A stretch of 64,000 bases of DNA from Bacteroidota bacterium (GCA_021156365.1 JAJNDK010000005.1:62001-126000), one strand, 5' to 3'; numbered from the stretch's first letter, positions 44,041-53,665 are shown. Program-made: numbers and translations. The notes: generated by a model not told the origin, from the sequence alone.

Positions 44041-44745
44041 TTATTGTTTTATCGTTTTAATAATCGTAGCCGACCCGTCACTAAGGCTGATTTCCACAAA
44101 ATAGATCCCCGGAAGCAACGAAGAAGTATCTATCCAGGATTTGGTCCCCTGCCCGCTTTCGTATACCAGTCGTCCACTTATGTCCTTTATTCTTACCTGT
44201 TCAAGGCTGATTTTAGGGGGCAGAATCAGGCTGATTTTATCCGAGAAAGGATTCGGCCCCACCCGGATCGTCCCTTTTTGAATGGTACGAAGCCCGGTAG
44301 GCGCTTCCAATACCAATACATCCGCAAATATAGAATCCACGGTAGGGAAGGTCATCATCATCATATCTGAAGCCACCGGCCAGATCACTACAGTGTTGAT
44401 ACCTCCCCGGCAATTAACATTAATGGTCAGGTTAATCGAATCGGTATATAATACGGTACCGCCGGGATTATAGTTATTGACTATCGTCCATGTAGTTTTG
44501 ATCGGAGTGAGCTGGCTCCCGCCGGTGCCGAATGTATCGATAGCTGCTATGTAAGTGATTGTGTCGCTATAAGCAGTAGAGGTGGTGTTATCTACATAAA
44601 CATTCCAGTACAGCTGACTGCCCGAAAACATCGGACTGTTATAAACCACCGACATCGAGTCATCGGCCTCCAGTCCGGTCTGTGAATAGGAGTTGGTTGA
44701 AATTGCGATCGCAACAGATAGGTATAGTAGTTTTAAGTAGCGCAT
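44041..44745 (-). CDS. T9SS-secreted protein
   Basis: 234 aa with a signal peptide (LLYLSVAIAISTNSYSQ). The body (about 20-150) is Thr/Tyr-rich beta structure (MFSGSQLYWNVYVDNTTSTA). The last 75 residues are a T9SS type A sorting domain: VGPNPFSDKISLILPP, VRIKDISGRLVYES, LLPGIYFVEISLSDG, with the basic end KTIKQ. Mature function is unknown. It is the only gene in its unit, divergent from the TPR gene. Confidence 0.87.
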   Translation of the reverse strand: MRYLKLLYLSVAIAISTNSYSQTGLEADDSMSVVYNSPMFSGSQLYWNVYVDNTTSTAYSDTITYIAAIDTFGTGGSQLTPIKTTWTIVNNYNPGGTVLYTDSINLTINVNCRGGINTVVIWPVASDMMMMTFPTVDSIFADVLVLEAPTGLRTIQKGTIRVGPNPFSDKISLILPPKISLEQVRIKDISGRLVYESGQGTKSWIDTSSLLPGIYFVEISLSDGSATIIKTIKQ

Positions 44746-44839
44746 ACTTGCTGATTTTAATGTTATTGTAAAAATAATAAGATTATTCGGTATCCGGATA
44801 TAAAAATAAGTATTATCTTACATCTTCAAATTAGTACAA

Positions 44840-46294
44840 ATGCAGATCTTACCTGAAATTATAGGCAATCTTTCGAAAGAAGAGATCCGGAATTACAAGC
44901 TGTTTGTTACGCGCACAAATGACACCCTGGAGCGAAAAGACATTCAGCTCTTCGATACCTTCAAAAAAAATTACCCGGAGATCGATGAAGAAAAAGCATT
45001 CAAAAAACTCTATGTAACAGAGGACAAGAATGCCTTCTACCGCCTGAAAAACCGCCTGCTCGAAGACATCGGACTGAGCCTGCTCCTGCTGAATTACAAT
45101 CAGAACGCCGTTAATTTCGTGCTGAACAACTTTTTACTGGCAAAATTGTTCATCCAGAAAAACAAATGGGACACCGCTGTTTATTACCTGCAGAAATCCG
45201 AAAAAAAAGCACAGGAGATCGATGAACCGGCCCTGCTGGAGCTTATCTACAACGAATACATCAAACTGTCGCAGGAAATGCTGGAGATCAATCCGGCCGA
45301 TTATATTGAAAAACGCCGGATCAACCGGGCAAAGCTGAACCAGATACAGGAGATCGATGATATCCTTGCTATGGTTACCTACAATGTAAAAGCTTCCCAA
45401 ACATTCGGGAAAGGGAATGAGCGCATCTACGACATGCTGCAAAAAACCGTGGAATCCTTCGGCAATTCGAAAAATCTGAAAGATAATGTACAGCTGCGGT
45501 TCAAACTCTACCACGCCATCAGCCGTATATTACTGCAGCAACACAATTACACAGCCCTGGAAAATTATTTATTAAAAACCTATAAGGAATTCACACAGAA
45601 AAAACTATTCTCGATCCACAATCACGATACCAAGCTGCAGATGCTGACCTATCTGTGCAACTCGCTCTTCCGCAACAATAAAACGGAGGAGTCGCTGGAA
45701 TACGCAGACCGGCTGAAAGAAGCAATGGCCGAATACAACAGGAGCCTGCATGATAAATACGTTTTTTACTACTACAATATTCTCGTGAACAATTATGCAC
45801 GCACCAATGTGACCAAAGCGATCGAGATCCTGAATGAAGCAAAGGAAGAGGCCGTGATCAAAAGCCATCCCCTGCACATCGGTTTTGTGTATCTGAACCT
45901 TGCCGTTTCGTATTTCGGTCTGCACGATCACAAACAGTCGCTGCGGCAGATCACCCGCCTCTATATGCTCGACAGTTATGCCAGCCTCGATACGGCATTC
46001 CGTTTAAAGATCGCAGTATTCGAGCTGATGGTGCGCTACGACTCGGGTGATATGGATTTTGTGTTGACACGAATCTCGCAATTGCAGAATGAATTCAAAT
46101 CGATGCTGCAGCAGAAAGAGTTCGAGAATGAAAAGCTGATGTGCAACTTCCTGAAAAATCTCATCCTGCTTACAAAGGACTCCGCGAGAAAAAAACTGGA
46201 AACATCTATTGCTGCTTTCATCGAAATACAAAGTAAACAAACGGATTCAGAGATCCTTAGTTACAGCGAATGGCTGAAAGGCAAGCTGAGTTAA
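44840..46294 (+). CDS. TPR-like helical repeat protein of unknown function
   Basis: A 484-aa, all-helical cytoplasmic protein. It has no signal peptide or membrane segment. Regular pairs of helices such as KNKWDTAVYYLQKSEKKAQE, NKTEESLEYADRLKEAM and NVTKAIEILNEAKEEAV match TPR spacing, so it is probably a protein-binding scaffold. The N-terminal part (GNLSKEEIRNYKLFVTRTND) recurs in Bacteroidota homologues I recall, but no function is known. The stop is 1 bp from the convergent OmpA-family stop, with no terminator between. Confidence 0.8.
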   Translation: MQILPEIIGNLSKEEIRNYKLFVTRTNDTLERKDIQLFDTFKKNYPEIDEEKAFKKLYVTEDKNAFYRLKNRLLEDIGLSLLLLNYNQNAVNFVLNNFLLAKLFIQKNKWDTAVYYLQKSEKKAQEIDEPALLELIYNEYIKLSQEMLEINPADYIEKRRINRAKLNQIQEIDDILAMVTYNVKASQTFGKGNERIYDMLQKTVESFGNSKNLKDNVQLRFKLYHAISRILLQQHNYTALENYLLKTYKEFTQKKLFSIHNHDTKLQMLTYLCNSLFRNNKTEESLEYADRLKEAMAEYNRSLHDKYVFYYYNILVNNYARTNVTKAIEILNEAKEEAVIKSHPLHIGFVYLNLAVSYFGLHDHKQSLRQITRLYMLDSYASLDTAFRLKIAVFELMVRYDSGDMDFVLTRISQLQNEFKSMLQQKEFENEKLMCNFLKNLILLTKDSARKKLETSIAAFIEIQSKQTDSEILSYSEWLKGKLS

Positions 46295-46295
46295 C

Positions 46296-47216
46296 CTATT
46301 GGTGAGGAGTTTCGAACTTATGCTCTTTCATTCTCTTGGCGGGAATTTCTTCAGTTTTGTTCTCAGAACTATCTGCCCCTTTTGCAGATGGATTGTATCT
46401 GGGTGTCTCCTTTAAAGGAGCTGCAGGATCTTCATAATCCCAGGCAATGATTTTTATTGTACAGCGCCGGTTGATTGCATGTAATGCTTCCTTGCCGGCC
46501 TTTGTTTTTTCCTTTACGATCTGTGCATCCTGGATCTTCAATTTCCTTTCACCCCGGCCTTTTGCTACAAGCCGGCGAGGGTCAATACCGTGGCTCGCCA
46601 ATTCCGTTTTTACTTTCTCTGCACGTTGCTGCGAAAGCTTATCGGCTGCTATGGCATTCTTTGTTTCTTCGGAGCTGCAATGGGCCGAAAGTTCTATGAC
46701 AACGGTTGGATTTCTTTTCAGCATATCTGCAAAATCTTTTAACGCACACAAAGGAAAACTTCTTACGGAATCAATTGCTCCGTCGAAATCATATGCCAGA
46801 GCCGTATCAAGGATCGTTGTGTTCTTCTTAAACAGGAATGCCGGCATCCAATAACCACAACAGCCAACGGGGCTTAATTCGAAATCCTTCACATATTGCA
46901 AAACCGAATCCAGTCCTGTTTCAAAATGACCGTGATCCTCGCTTGCCAGAAAACCGCATTTTGCTGTGGGTGTGATCGTAGTTTTGTCGGTAGAAGTATA
47001 AATATCGTAAAGTACATCTTGTCTCAGGCGGAAGGTATACTGGCCCGCAGAATCTGTCCGGATTTGTATGAGTGTTCCATCACTTCCTTTCAGTATGACG
47101 GGGCAATTGGGAATATGTGTCTGATCCTGCATGTTCTTTACAGATCCCGAAACGAGCGGTTGTGTAAAAGCAGGAATACAAACAAAGAGCAGCAATACCA
47201 GAAAAACAGGTTTCAT
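46296..47216 (-). CDS. OmpA-family peptidoglycan-binding envelope protein
   Basis: 306 aa. The signal peptide (FLVLLLFVCIPAFTQ) is followed by a short carboxypeptidase-regulatory-like beta domain (SGSVKNMQDQTHIPNCPVIL, about 22-95). Then comes an OmpA-like C-terminal domain (about 135-260: VVIELSAHCSS, ADKLSQQRAEKVKTEL, RRLVAKGRGERKL, NRRCTIKI), which binds peptidoglycan. It has no beta-barrel, so it links the outer membrane or other surface proteins to the wall. The C-terminal 40 residues are a polar tail. It lies 55 bp after the large T9SS gene on the same strand and may be co-transcribed. Confidence 0.88.
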   Translation of the reverse strand: MKPVFLVLLLFVCIPAFTQPLVSGSVKNMQDQTHIPNCPVILKGSDGTLIQIRTDSAGQYTFRLRQDVLYDIYTSTDKTTITPTAKCGFLASEDHGHFETGLDSVLQYVKDFELSPVGCCGYWMPAFLFKKNTTILDTALAYDFDGAIDSVRSFPLCALKDFADMLKRNPTVVIELSAHCSSEETKNAIAADKLSQQRAEKVKTELASHGIDPRRLVAKGRGERKLKIQDAQIVKEKTKAGKEALHAINRRCTIKIIAWDYEDPAAPLKETPRYNPSAKGADSSENKTEEIPAKRMKEHKFETPHQ

Positions 47217-47270
47217 GTTTCGTATCAGTGTTTATACAATATAACACGGACCGGTAACAAATCACATTCG

Positions 47271-50200
47271 TTAATGCTTGATCAGCTTCACACTATGCCT
47301 CTCAGCTCCCTCTACAGTAAGCAGGTAAAAACCGGCAGGCAGGCTCCTTAAATCGATCGTATTTTTCCGCGAAACAAAACTGCCCGAGCTGACCCTTTGT
47401 CCCAGTTGATTTACAATAGTGTATGTTGATATTCCCTCACCAGTACAGAGCACTGTAACATATTCATTGGCCGGATTAGGGAACACAACAATATCACCCG
47501 GGGTTGTTTTCATAACCTGTTCAAGCCCTACCGGTGAATAATCCTGCTGGTCATCCACCACATGACTGGTTTCATTCGTAATGATGGGATCGTTAAAATC
47601 GAAATAAATATCGGCATCATTCAGGAAAGCTGTGCCATTCGGTAGGCCGGAATTCTGCTCTACGGTGAAAGTAAGAAAACCATGACTTCCCGGTTCATTG
47701 GTAGTGCTGTCCGGCAACATGATATTGGCAAAGGTCCATTCCAATACCCTCGGGCCGTACATCCTGAAGGTGCAGGCATGGCTTGCTATACCGGGAACAA
47801 CTGAAAAAATATTCAGATCGGTGTCGAGCGTATCGCGTACTACGATATTGAATGCCGTGTCCGTTCCCGTATTCTGAAACCGGATCAGGTATTGCAATTG
47901 CTGACCGGGCAAAATTTCGTGCTGCGTACTCAAACCTGTAGGGAAGCCGGTTTTATCATTCGGATCATATGCCCCTGAAACCGTGCCGCAATATATATCC
48001 ACGTTCGGATCCGCATCGTCCATCGGGAATTGATTGACAATACCAGGTACTACCGAAGTCCCCATATTTCCGCAAACCTCTGCATAAGCCATCGGGTGCG
48101 AATTGCCGGGGTGTAAAGGATGCTGGTCTGCCTGCGCCACCCAGACCTGTCCGTTGGCATTGAACACGAAGCTCGTATCTTCTCCTGCAGCCAGTAATAC
48201 GGAATCTGTATACGCAAAATAGCCGTCTACATATACACGTACAGGTGCATAACATTGCATATTGCCCGTACCGGTATTCGTGATGGTAAAAATAACTGTG
48301 TCGTTGGAACAGGCTCCGGAAACAGTAAGACTGGAATGATCCCAAGGCAGTGAACAAACATTTACTGACCCCGGTCCGGACGGAAAGGGTATTGCCGGGA
48401 TCGTATCCAGGTAACAGGAGTCCAAAGGCAGCAGACGGGCTTCCATAAAGAGGGTTTGACCGAGCAATGCAGTGCAGCTCACCGTTGTGCTGATGGTAAA
48501 TGCAATGTTCTGCCCCGGATAAAGATCACCCACCTGAAAACGGTAGACATTATTACCCAGCGACGTATAGGGCAGGGAAATGTTATCTACCAGCAAAAGC
48601 GGATCGAGGGTTACATCCATGTATGCATTGGTAAGGATCCCTGTTGCGGTATTGCGGTTCTCCGCGTTTATATAAATTACCTGCCCGGAAAAACATCTTC
48701 TGAAGAACGGTGCAAAAATTGTCACCTCCGGATCGGGGCAGGGGTTATTTGATATCACTCCAAAATCACTACCTATAGAAGAATGAAGATTGGAAACAAA
48801 GATCTGCGTTTGTGAGCAGGTGGATGACCAGCCAGTGCTTGTGTCGATCGTTACCGTATACGTAGTGCCGGCTGAAAGTCCGTTGGCATACCAGATGCCG
48901 GATGCATCCGACTGCGCAATTATATTTCCTGGTTGTATGGAAAGCAGCATTCCCGGAATACCAGTCTCGTTCGTATCCTGAACGCAATCCAGATCCGCAT
49001 CGAAGTAGATTGTGCCCCAAAGATCGGGTTCCGTTAGTTTCACTACATACAGAGCACTGTTATACTGCTGTGCCGATACGGAATCGACCCCCGTACCAAA
49101 GTCCAGATCTGCCGTTCCGAAAAAACTCCCGGTTATCAAAAAATTACCTGATCCGTCATCGTACAGATGTTCTATTGAAGTGTTCGGATTTTCTTTAATC
49201 CAGATAAAATGGGAAGCCGTATCCATTTTACACAGGTATCCATGAGTTATAATAGAAGCATTGGAATTCATAAAAATAGCATTCGCGGTATCCCATGCAT
49301 TAAAAACAGCGCTGTAATTATAAAACCCGGAGAGATACAGGTGGCCCCGATTATCAGTATGCAGCTCAGCAGGCGTCCCATTGGTTTCTGCACCGGTCAT
49401 CCATAAAAAATGTCCGGAAGCACTCCACTTGGTTACAAACATAGCCTGAGCGGAACTACCTACAATATGGGAAGAAGAATCCGGATCAAAATCAACCGGG
49501 CCACTGAACGTACCTCCGAGATAAAGGCTACCGGTATTATCCACGATGAGCTGTGTGCATAGCAAAGGCGATCCAAATCCGGCTTCCATCATTTTCACCC
49601 AGGAAAAATCGCCGGCAGCATCCAGCTTCACAATGAAATTATCGTTCAAAGACTGAGCCGTATCCTGGACGACCCCGGGGCCCGGGTCAAAATCAACTAC
49701 CTGCTCATAAATCCCTGCAAGGTATATATTACCTGCGGCATCCACTGTCAATGCGCTTGGTTCATCATCGCCGGCGCCACCCACCTGCTTCGCCCATATA
49801 AAATTACCACTGGCATCTAACTTTAACAGACAGATATCAGTGGTGCCGTTGGAAGTCAGCGTATAGATGCCCGCACCCGGATCGGCATCCACAGTAGATG
49901 AAAAGCCGCACGTAAGGTATAGATTGCCTGTACTATCGAAGACAAAATTATCCTGATAAATGGAATTACTATTTCCCGGAATCGTTTTGGCCCAAAGAAA
50001 ATTTCCGTTAGGGTCCAGCTTAAGAATAAACCCATTGTATGAACCGGAGGTGAGGTTGTATACTCCCGGACCCGGGTCCACATCCATCGTTCCTATCCCA
50101 AATATCCCGAATAGGTATATGTTACCTGCAGCATCTAATCGCATCGATTGACTGAAACCGGTAAAATTCGTTCCGGTGATGGTCTTCACCCACATAAAAT

Positions 50201-50504
50201 TTCCGTTCGAATCGGATTTCGTCAGGTAAAGGTCCTCATACGATCCGCCGGTGATACTGCTCACGGCAGCACCCGGGTTAAAATCGATAGTTCCCGAAAA
50301 AACGCCGGTATTGTATACATTACCGCTTTGATCCGCCGCAATGCCATAGGTAAATATATGACCTGTGTCAGTATTAGGATTAAAAAGCGAATATCCCCAT
50401 TGCTGATTGATTTGCGCTTTGGTCGGCCCGTACAACCAAGTGCAAATAATTGTCAGTAAGAGTGCAAAGGTCTTTTTGTGCTTCATGGTTTTGTGTTGTT
50501 TCAT
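47271..50504 (-). CDS. Large T9SS-secreted propeller and adhesion-like protein
   Basis: 1077 aa. A signal peptide ends GPTKAQ (an alternative start at 50486 removes six residues). Residues about 30-480 hold SBBP-style propeller repeats (DAAGNIYLAGIYEQVVDFDPG, with variants). At 490-570 there is an SdrD-B-like unit (GTIYFDADLDCVQDTNETG), at 570-830 CARDB-like beta domains, and at 850-990 a DUF7619-type region (AYDPNDKTGF ... YLIRFQNTGTDTAFNIVVRD). The last 80 residues are a T9SS type A sorting domain (IVVFPNPANEYVTVL, LRSLPAGFYLLTVEG). It is likely a surface adhesin or stalk. The next gene upstream is the arginase relic. Confidence 0.87.
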   Translation of the reverse strand: MKQHKTMKHKKTFALLLTIICTWLYGPTKAQINQQWGYSLFNPNTDTGHIFTYGIAADQSGNVYNTGVFSGTIDFNPGAAVSSITGGSYEDLYLTKSDSNGNFMWVKTITGTNFTGFSQSMRLDAAGNIYLFGIFGIGTMDVDPGPGVYNLTSGSYNGFILKLDPNGNFLWAKTIPGNSNSIYQDNFVFDSTGNLYLTCGFSSTVDADPGAGIYTLTSNGTTDICLLKLDASGNFIWAKQVGGAGDDEPSALTVDAAGNIYLAGIYEQVVDFDPGPGVVQDTAQSLNDNFIVKLDAAGDFSWVKMMEAGFGSPLLCTQLIVDNTGSLYLGGTFSGPVDFDPDSSSHIVGSSAQAMFVTKWSASGHFLWMTGAETNGTPAELHTDNRGHLYLSGFYNYSAVFNAWDTANAIFMNSNASIITHGYLCKMDTASHFIWIKENPNTSIEHLYDDGSGNFLITGSFFGTADLDFGTGVDSVSAQQYNSALYVVKLTEPDLWGTIYFDADLDCVQDTNETGIPGMLLSIQPGNIIAQSDASGIWYANGLSAGTTYTVTIDTSTGWSSTCSQTQIFVSNLHSSIGSDFGVISNNPCPDPEVTIFAPFFRRCFSGQVIYINAENRNTATGILTNAYMDVTLDPLLLVDNISLPYTSLGNNVYRFQVGDLYPGQNIAFTISTTVSCTALLGQTLFMEARLLPLDSCYLDTIPAIPFPSGPGSVNVCSLPWDHSSLTVSGACSNDTVIFTITNTGTGNMQCYAPVRVYVDGYFAYTDSVLLAAGEDTSFVFNANGQVWVAQADQHPLHPGNSHPMAYAEVCGNMGTSVVPGIVNQFPMDDADPNVDIYCGTVSGAYDPNDKTGFPTGLSTQHEILPGQQLQYLIRFQNTGTDTAFNIVVRDTLDTDLNIFSVVPGIASHACTFRMYGPRVLEWTFANIMLPDSTTNEPGSHGFLTFTVEQNSGLPNGTAFLNDADIYFDFNDPIITNETSHVVDDQQDYSPVGLEQVMKTTPGDIVVFPNPANEYVTVLCTGEGISTYTIVNQLGQRVSSGSFVSRKNTIDLRSLPAGFYLLTVEGAERHSVKLIKH

Positions 50505-50515
50505 TGATTAGGGCA

Positions 50516-50578
50516 TCAGAAATTGTGGGTCAGCCGATTCGTTGCTGTCTGCAATAGCTCAAATGCCTTCTCCTGCAT
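50516..50578 (-). pseudogene. Relic of an arginase C-terminus
   Basis: The minus strand codes for MQEKAFELLQTATNRLTHNF then a stop. The intact arginase gene ends MAENAFEILQKATNQLSHDF then a stop, 13 of 20 residues identical, with about 73% nucleotide identity over 62 bp. Only the last 21 codons survive, with no start region. It lies 180 bp downstream of the intact copy and 12 bp upstream of the T9SS gene start. Confidence 0.85.
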
Positions 50579-50760
50579 AAAAAAACTGACTACTAATAAT
50601 GCGAAGAAGAAAGAATGCTTTTTCACTTGTTTTGATTTTTGAATTAACCTGGATTTTATTATAAATTAAACCCTTGAGGTTAATGGCAAAATTAGTTTAA
50701 AGCGCCCGATAATAAACTGCCATTCCCTCAGTTTTCGACACATCAGCCCTATTCCCTAAT

Positions 50761-51717
50761 TTAAAAATCGTGACTCAGCTGGTTGGTTGCTTTCTGTAAA
50801 ATTTCGAAAGCATTCTCCGCCATAAGATTTTCCTTGTCGAGTGTTGGATTGATCTCCACCATTTCGAAGCAGGCAATTTTTTTGCTCCGCATGATATAAT
50901 AGATCAGGTTACCCGCTTCTTTCTCCGTGATACCATTCGGAACAGGCGTTCCGGTGCCGGATGAAATACGTGAATCCATGCTGTCCACATCAAAGCTCAC
51001 ATAGATCATATCGCAGCTATCCAGGTAATTCAGAGACTCGATAGCCACACGCTCTACTGCCTTTTTACGGATCTCCTGCAGGTTGAACACACGCACTTTA
51101 TTTCTTTTTATCAGGAATTCTTCCGGCGCTTCAAAATCGCGCATGGCAATGTATACGAGGTCGGAGTATTGGATCTTCGGGGTAATTCCTCCGAGGCTTT
51201 TCAGTTTCTCCCAATACTCGATCGTTTCATCATCGAGCTTGTTCACCTGCTTGTCCCTGTTGTCTTCTCCGAGGCTGCAGGCGATCGGCATTCCGTGCAT
51301 ATTACCGGAAGGCGTTGTATAGGGTGAATGGATATCAGCATGCGCATCGATCCAGATCACTCCGAGGCGTTTGTCGGGGTAGGCCATTTTGAGCCCGGCA
51401 ATCGTTCCGATAGCAGAGCTGTGGTCACCTGCCAAAACGATCGGGATGGCGTGATCTTTTATGATCGTATTTTTTAATTCGTTGGCAAGGCGCTCATTGA
51501 GCGTAAAGATCCCTTTGATCCGTTTGGCATAATCGTGCACTACAGGCTCCAGCAACAAATGGTTCTCATTTTTGATCTCTACCGTTTTAAATTTCTTGAA
51601 AAAAGGGCTTCCGAAATCGAGTGCGGCAATTTTAATGGCATCCACTCCCATACTGGCTCCCCTGGTGCCTGCTCCAATCTCTGATTTTACTTCAATTAAT
51701 TTTATCGGCTTTATCAT
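50761..51717 (-). CDS. Arginase/agmatinase family ureohydrolase
   Basis: A 318-aa Mn-dependent ureohydrolase. Metal-site motifs: GDHSSAIG, WIDAHADIHSP and SFDVDSMDSRISSGTGTP. The family cleaves arginine to ornithine plus urea, or agmatine to putrescine plus urea. The divergent neighbour is an arginine decarboxylase, which makes agmatine. Context therefore supports agmatinase as well as arginase, and the sequence alone does not decide. A -7 element (TATCTTTG, 51748-51741 on the minus strand) lies 24 bp upstream. A 3'-end relic of a second copy lies just downstream. Confidence 0.93.
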   Translation of the reverse strand: MIKPIKLIEVKSEIGAGTRGASMGVDAIKIAALDFGSPFFKKFKTVEIKNENHLLLEPVVHDYAKRIKGIFTLNERLANELKNTIIKDHAIPIVLAGDHSSAIGTIAGLKMAYPDKRLGVIWIDAHADIHSPYTTPSGNMHGMPIACSLGEDNRDKQVNKLDDETIEYWEKLKSLGGITPKIQYSDLVYIAMRDFEAPEEFLIKRNKVRVFNLQEIRKKAVERVAIESLNYLDSCDMIYVSFDVDSMDSRISSGTGTPVPNGITEKEAGNLIYYIMRSKKIACFEMVEINPTLDKENLMAENAFEILQKATNQLSHDF

Positions 51718-51740
51718 ACAAATCTTTTAAACTAAGGCCT

Positions 51741-51748
51741 CAAAGATA
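51741..51748 (-). promoter_or_regulatory. -7 element of the arginase gene
   Basis: Minus strand TATCTTTG (TAnnTTTG), 24 bp upstream of the ATG. No well-spaced TTTG was found. Confidence 0.5.
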
Positions 51749-51912
51749 CCCAAAAAAGGCAATTTTCCCTGTTTTGTCCTCATTTTCGGGCCTGTTCTGA
51801 TCCTATACTTCGCCGGTAGGGATCATGCTCATCCTTCCGTGCAGCTTATACCTCATCATTCTTTAACATAAACTTAACCTACCGGAGCCGGGAATATTCG
51901 AACTAAATGACT

Positions 51913-51920
51913 TACTTTTG
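51913..51920 (+). promoter_or_regulatory. -7 element of the arginine decarboxylase gene
   Basis: TACTTTTG (TAnnTTTG), 39 bp upstream of the ATG at 51960. With the arginase element this gives two back-to-back promoters in a 240-bp spacer. Confidence 0.5.
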
Positions 51921-51959
51921 TATCCCGGATAGCCATGTAAGTAACTTAGAAGCGCAAAA

Positions 51960-53360
51960 ATGAAAGACAATACCTACAAAAACCTGATCGAACAAACCTT
52001 CAACTTCCCGCAAGAGCCATTTGAGGTTATTGATAATGAGCTGTATTTTAACGGAATACGATTAATGGACGTTATAAAGCAGTATCAAACACCTACCAAG
52101 ATATCCTACTTACCTAAGATCGGGTCGCAGATACAGAAGGCTAAACGGCTTTTTAATGTAGCGATGGCAAAGGTGGATTATAAGAGCAAGTACTTCTATT
52201 GCTACTGTACCAAGAGTTCCCACTTCTCCTTTGTGCTGGATGAAGTACTGGACAATGACGTGCATATTGAGACTTCCTCTACTTTTGATATACAGATCCT
52301 GCGTGAACAGTATAAGAAAAAGAAGATCACCAAAGACACCTACATCATTTGTAATGGTTATAAAAAGACGCAATACAAGCAGAATATTACTGAAATGATC
52401 AATGAAGGCTTCAATGTAATACCGGTTTTAGATCATAAAGACGAGCTTGAGTATTACAACAAACATGTGAAAGCGCCTAAAACTCAATTGGGGATCCGGA
52501 TCTCGACGGAAGAAGAACCCAGCTTTGCTTTCTACAGCTCACGGTTAGGTATCCGTAGCAATGAGATCGTTGACTACTACAAACAAAAGATCCAGGACAA
52601 CCCAAAGTTCGAGCTGAAGCTGCTGCACTTCTTCATCAATACCGGTATCAAAGACACCATTTATTACTGGACGGAGCTGATCAAATGCATGAATATTTAT
52701 TACGAATTGAAAAAGATCTGCCCTACCCTCGACTCCCTGAACATTGGCGGTGGCATGCCGATCTGCACCTCCCTGGGCTTTGAATATGATTATGAATACA
52801 TGATCGAAGAGATCGTGGAACAGATCAAAAGCTTTTGCAACGAGCGTGAAGTACTGGAGCCCAATATTTTTACGGAATTCGGTTCTTATACAGTGGGAGA
52901 AAGCGGAGCTGCTTTGTATTCCATTATTGACAGCAAACAGCAGAACGACCGCGAAACCTGGTACATGATCGATAGCTCTTTTATCACGACACTGCCTGAT
53001 ACATGGGGGATCAACCAACGTTTTATTTTGCTGGCGATCAATCACTGGGATAAACCCTATCAGCCGGTGAACTTAGGCGGGCTTACCTGTGACAGCATGG
53101 ATTATTATGCCGCAGAAGCGCACACGAACCAGGTATTTTTGCCCAAGCTGGATCCCAAGGAAAAAGTACCTTTATATATAGGCTTTTTCCACACCGGCGC
53201 ATACCAGGAAGCATTGAGCGGATATGGCGGAACCCAGCACTGCCTCATTCCGGCACCAAAGCATGTACTTATTGACCGCGACGAGGACAATGAGATCACG
53301 ACCAAGCTGTTTGCCAAAGAACAGAGCTACAAAAGCATGCTGAAGATACTCGGGTATTAA
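51960..53360 (+). CDS. speA: Biosynthetic arginine decarboxylase (fold III)
   Basis: 466 aa, converting arginine to agmatine, the first step of polyamine synthesis from arginine. The protein has the alanine-racemase-like barrel: the PLP lysine lies in FYCYCTKSSHFSFV, the glycine-rich phosphate motif in LNIGGGMPICTS. The C-terminal active-site region is GGLTCDSMDYYAAEA, then FFHTGAYQEALSGYGG. It is much shorter than E. coli SpeA (about 660 aa), which is the Bacteroidota norm as far as I recall. The assignment to arginine over ornithine or diaminopimelate is from family resemblance plus the divergent arginase/agmatinase gene. Confidence 0.9.
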   Translation: MKDNTYKNLIEQTFNFPQEPFEVIDNELYFNGIRLMDVIKQYQTPTKISYLPKIGSQIQKAKRLFNVAMAKVDYKSKYFYCYCTKSSHFSFVLDEVLDNDVHIETSSTFDIQILREQYKKKKITKDTYIICNGYKKTQYKQNITEMINEGFNVIPVLDHKDELEYYNKHVKAPKTQLGIRISTEEEPSFAFYSSRLGIRSNEIVDYYKQKIQDNPKFELKLLHFFINTGIKDTIYYWTELIKCMNIYYELKKICPTLDSLNIGGGMPICTSLGFEYDYEYMIEEIVEQIKSFCNEREVLEPNIFTEFGSYTVGESGAALYSIIDSKQQNDRETWYMIDSSFITTLPDTWGINQRFILLAINHWDKPYQPVNLGGLTCDSMDYYAAEAHTNQVFLPKLDPKEKVPLYIGFFHTGAYQEALSGYGGTQHCLIPAPKHVLIDRDEDNEITTKLFAKEQSYKSMLKILGY

Positions 53361-53657
53361 ATTATTTCGGGTTTCAGGTTTTTGATCCCGGGTTGCGTTG
53401 TGCTCAATGATTTTAATTCAGGTTCCCAACGTAGGGAGGTGCTTCTGGTTTTTGATTTCGGATTTCAGGCTTCGGGTTCATGCAAAGATGCTCGCGAAGC
53501 CTCGCGAGAACGCAGAAGCTTTGTTATTTAACGGAATGCGTCCTGATTCTTGTGTCTTGAATCTTAAATCCCGCACAGATTAACCGTTAGCCCTCCGTAA
53601 TTGTCATTTCACCTTTTTCTTCCCCCGGAATTCCATTCCCGGTACTCAATTTATCCT
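53361..53657. other. Repeat-rich intergenic region
   Basis: No gene. It holds TTTCAGG/TTCGGGTT-type direct repeats (53365-53480), a doubled CTCGCGA separated by 4 nt (53490-53508), and the dispersed repeat at 53540-53565. The short frame 53398-53583 within it is not convincing. Confidence 0.55.
53540..53565 (-). repeat. Dispersed intergenic repeat, copy 2
   Basis: On the minus strand: AAGATTCAAGACACAAGAAT then CAGGAC. Same family as 42634-42664, opposite orientation. Confidence 0.7.
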
Positions 53658-53665
53658 TACCTTTG
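53658..53665 (+). promoter_or_regulatory. -7 element of the Sco/DUF420 cluster
   Basis: TACCTTTG, exact TAnnTTTG, 43 bp upstream of the ATG at 53709. Confidence 0.5.
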
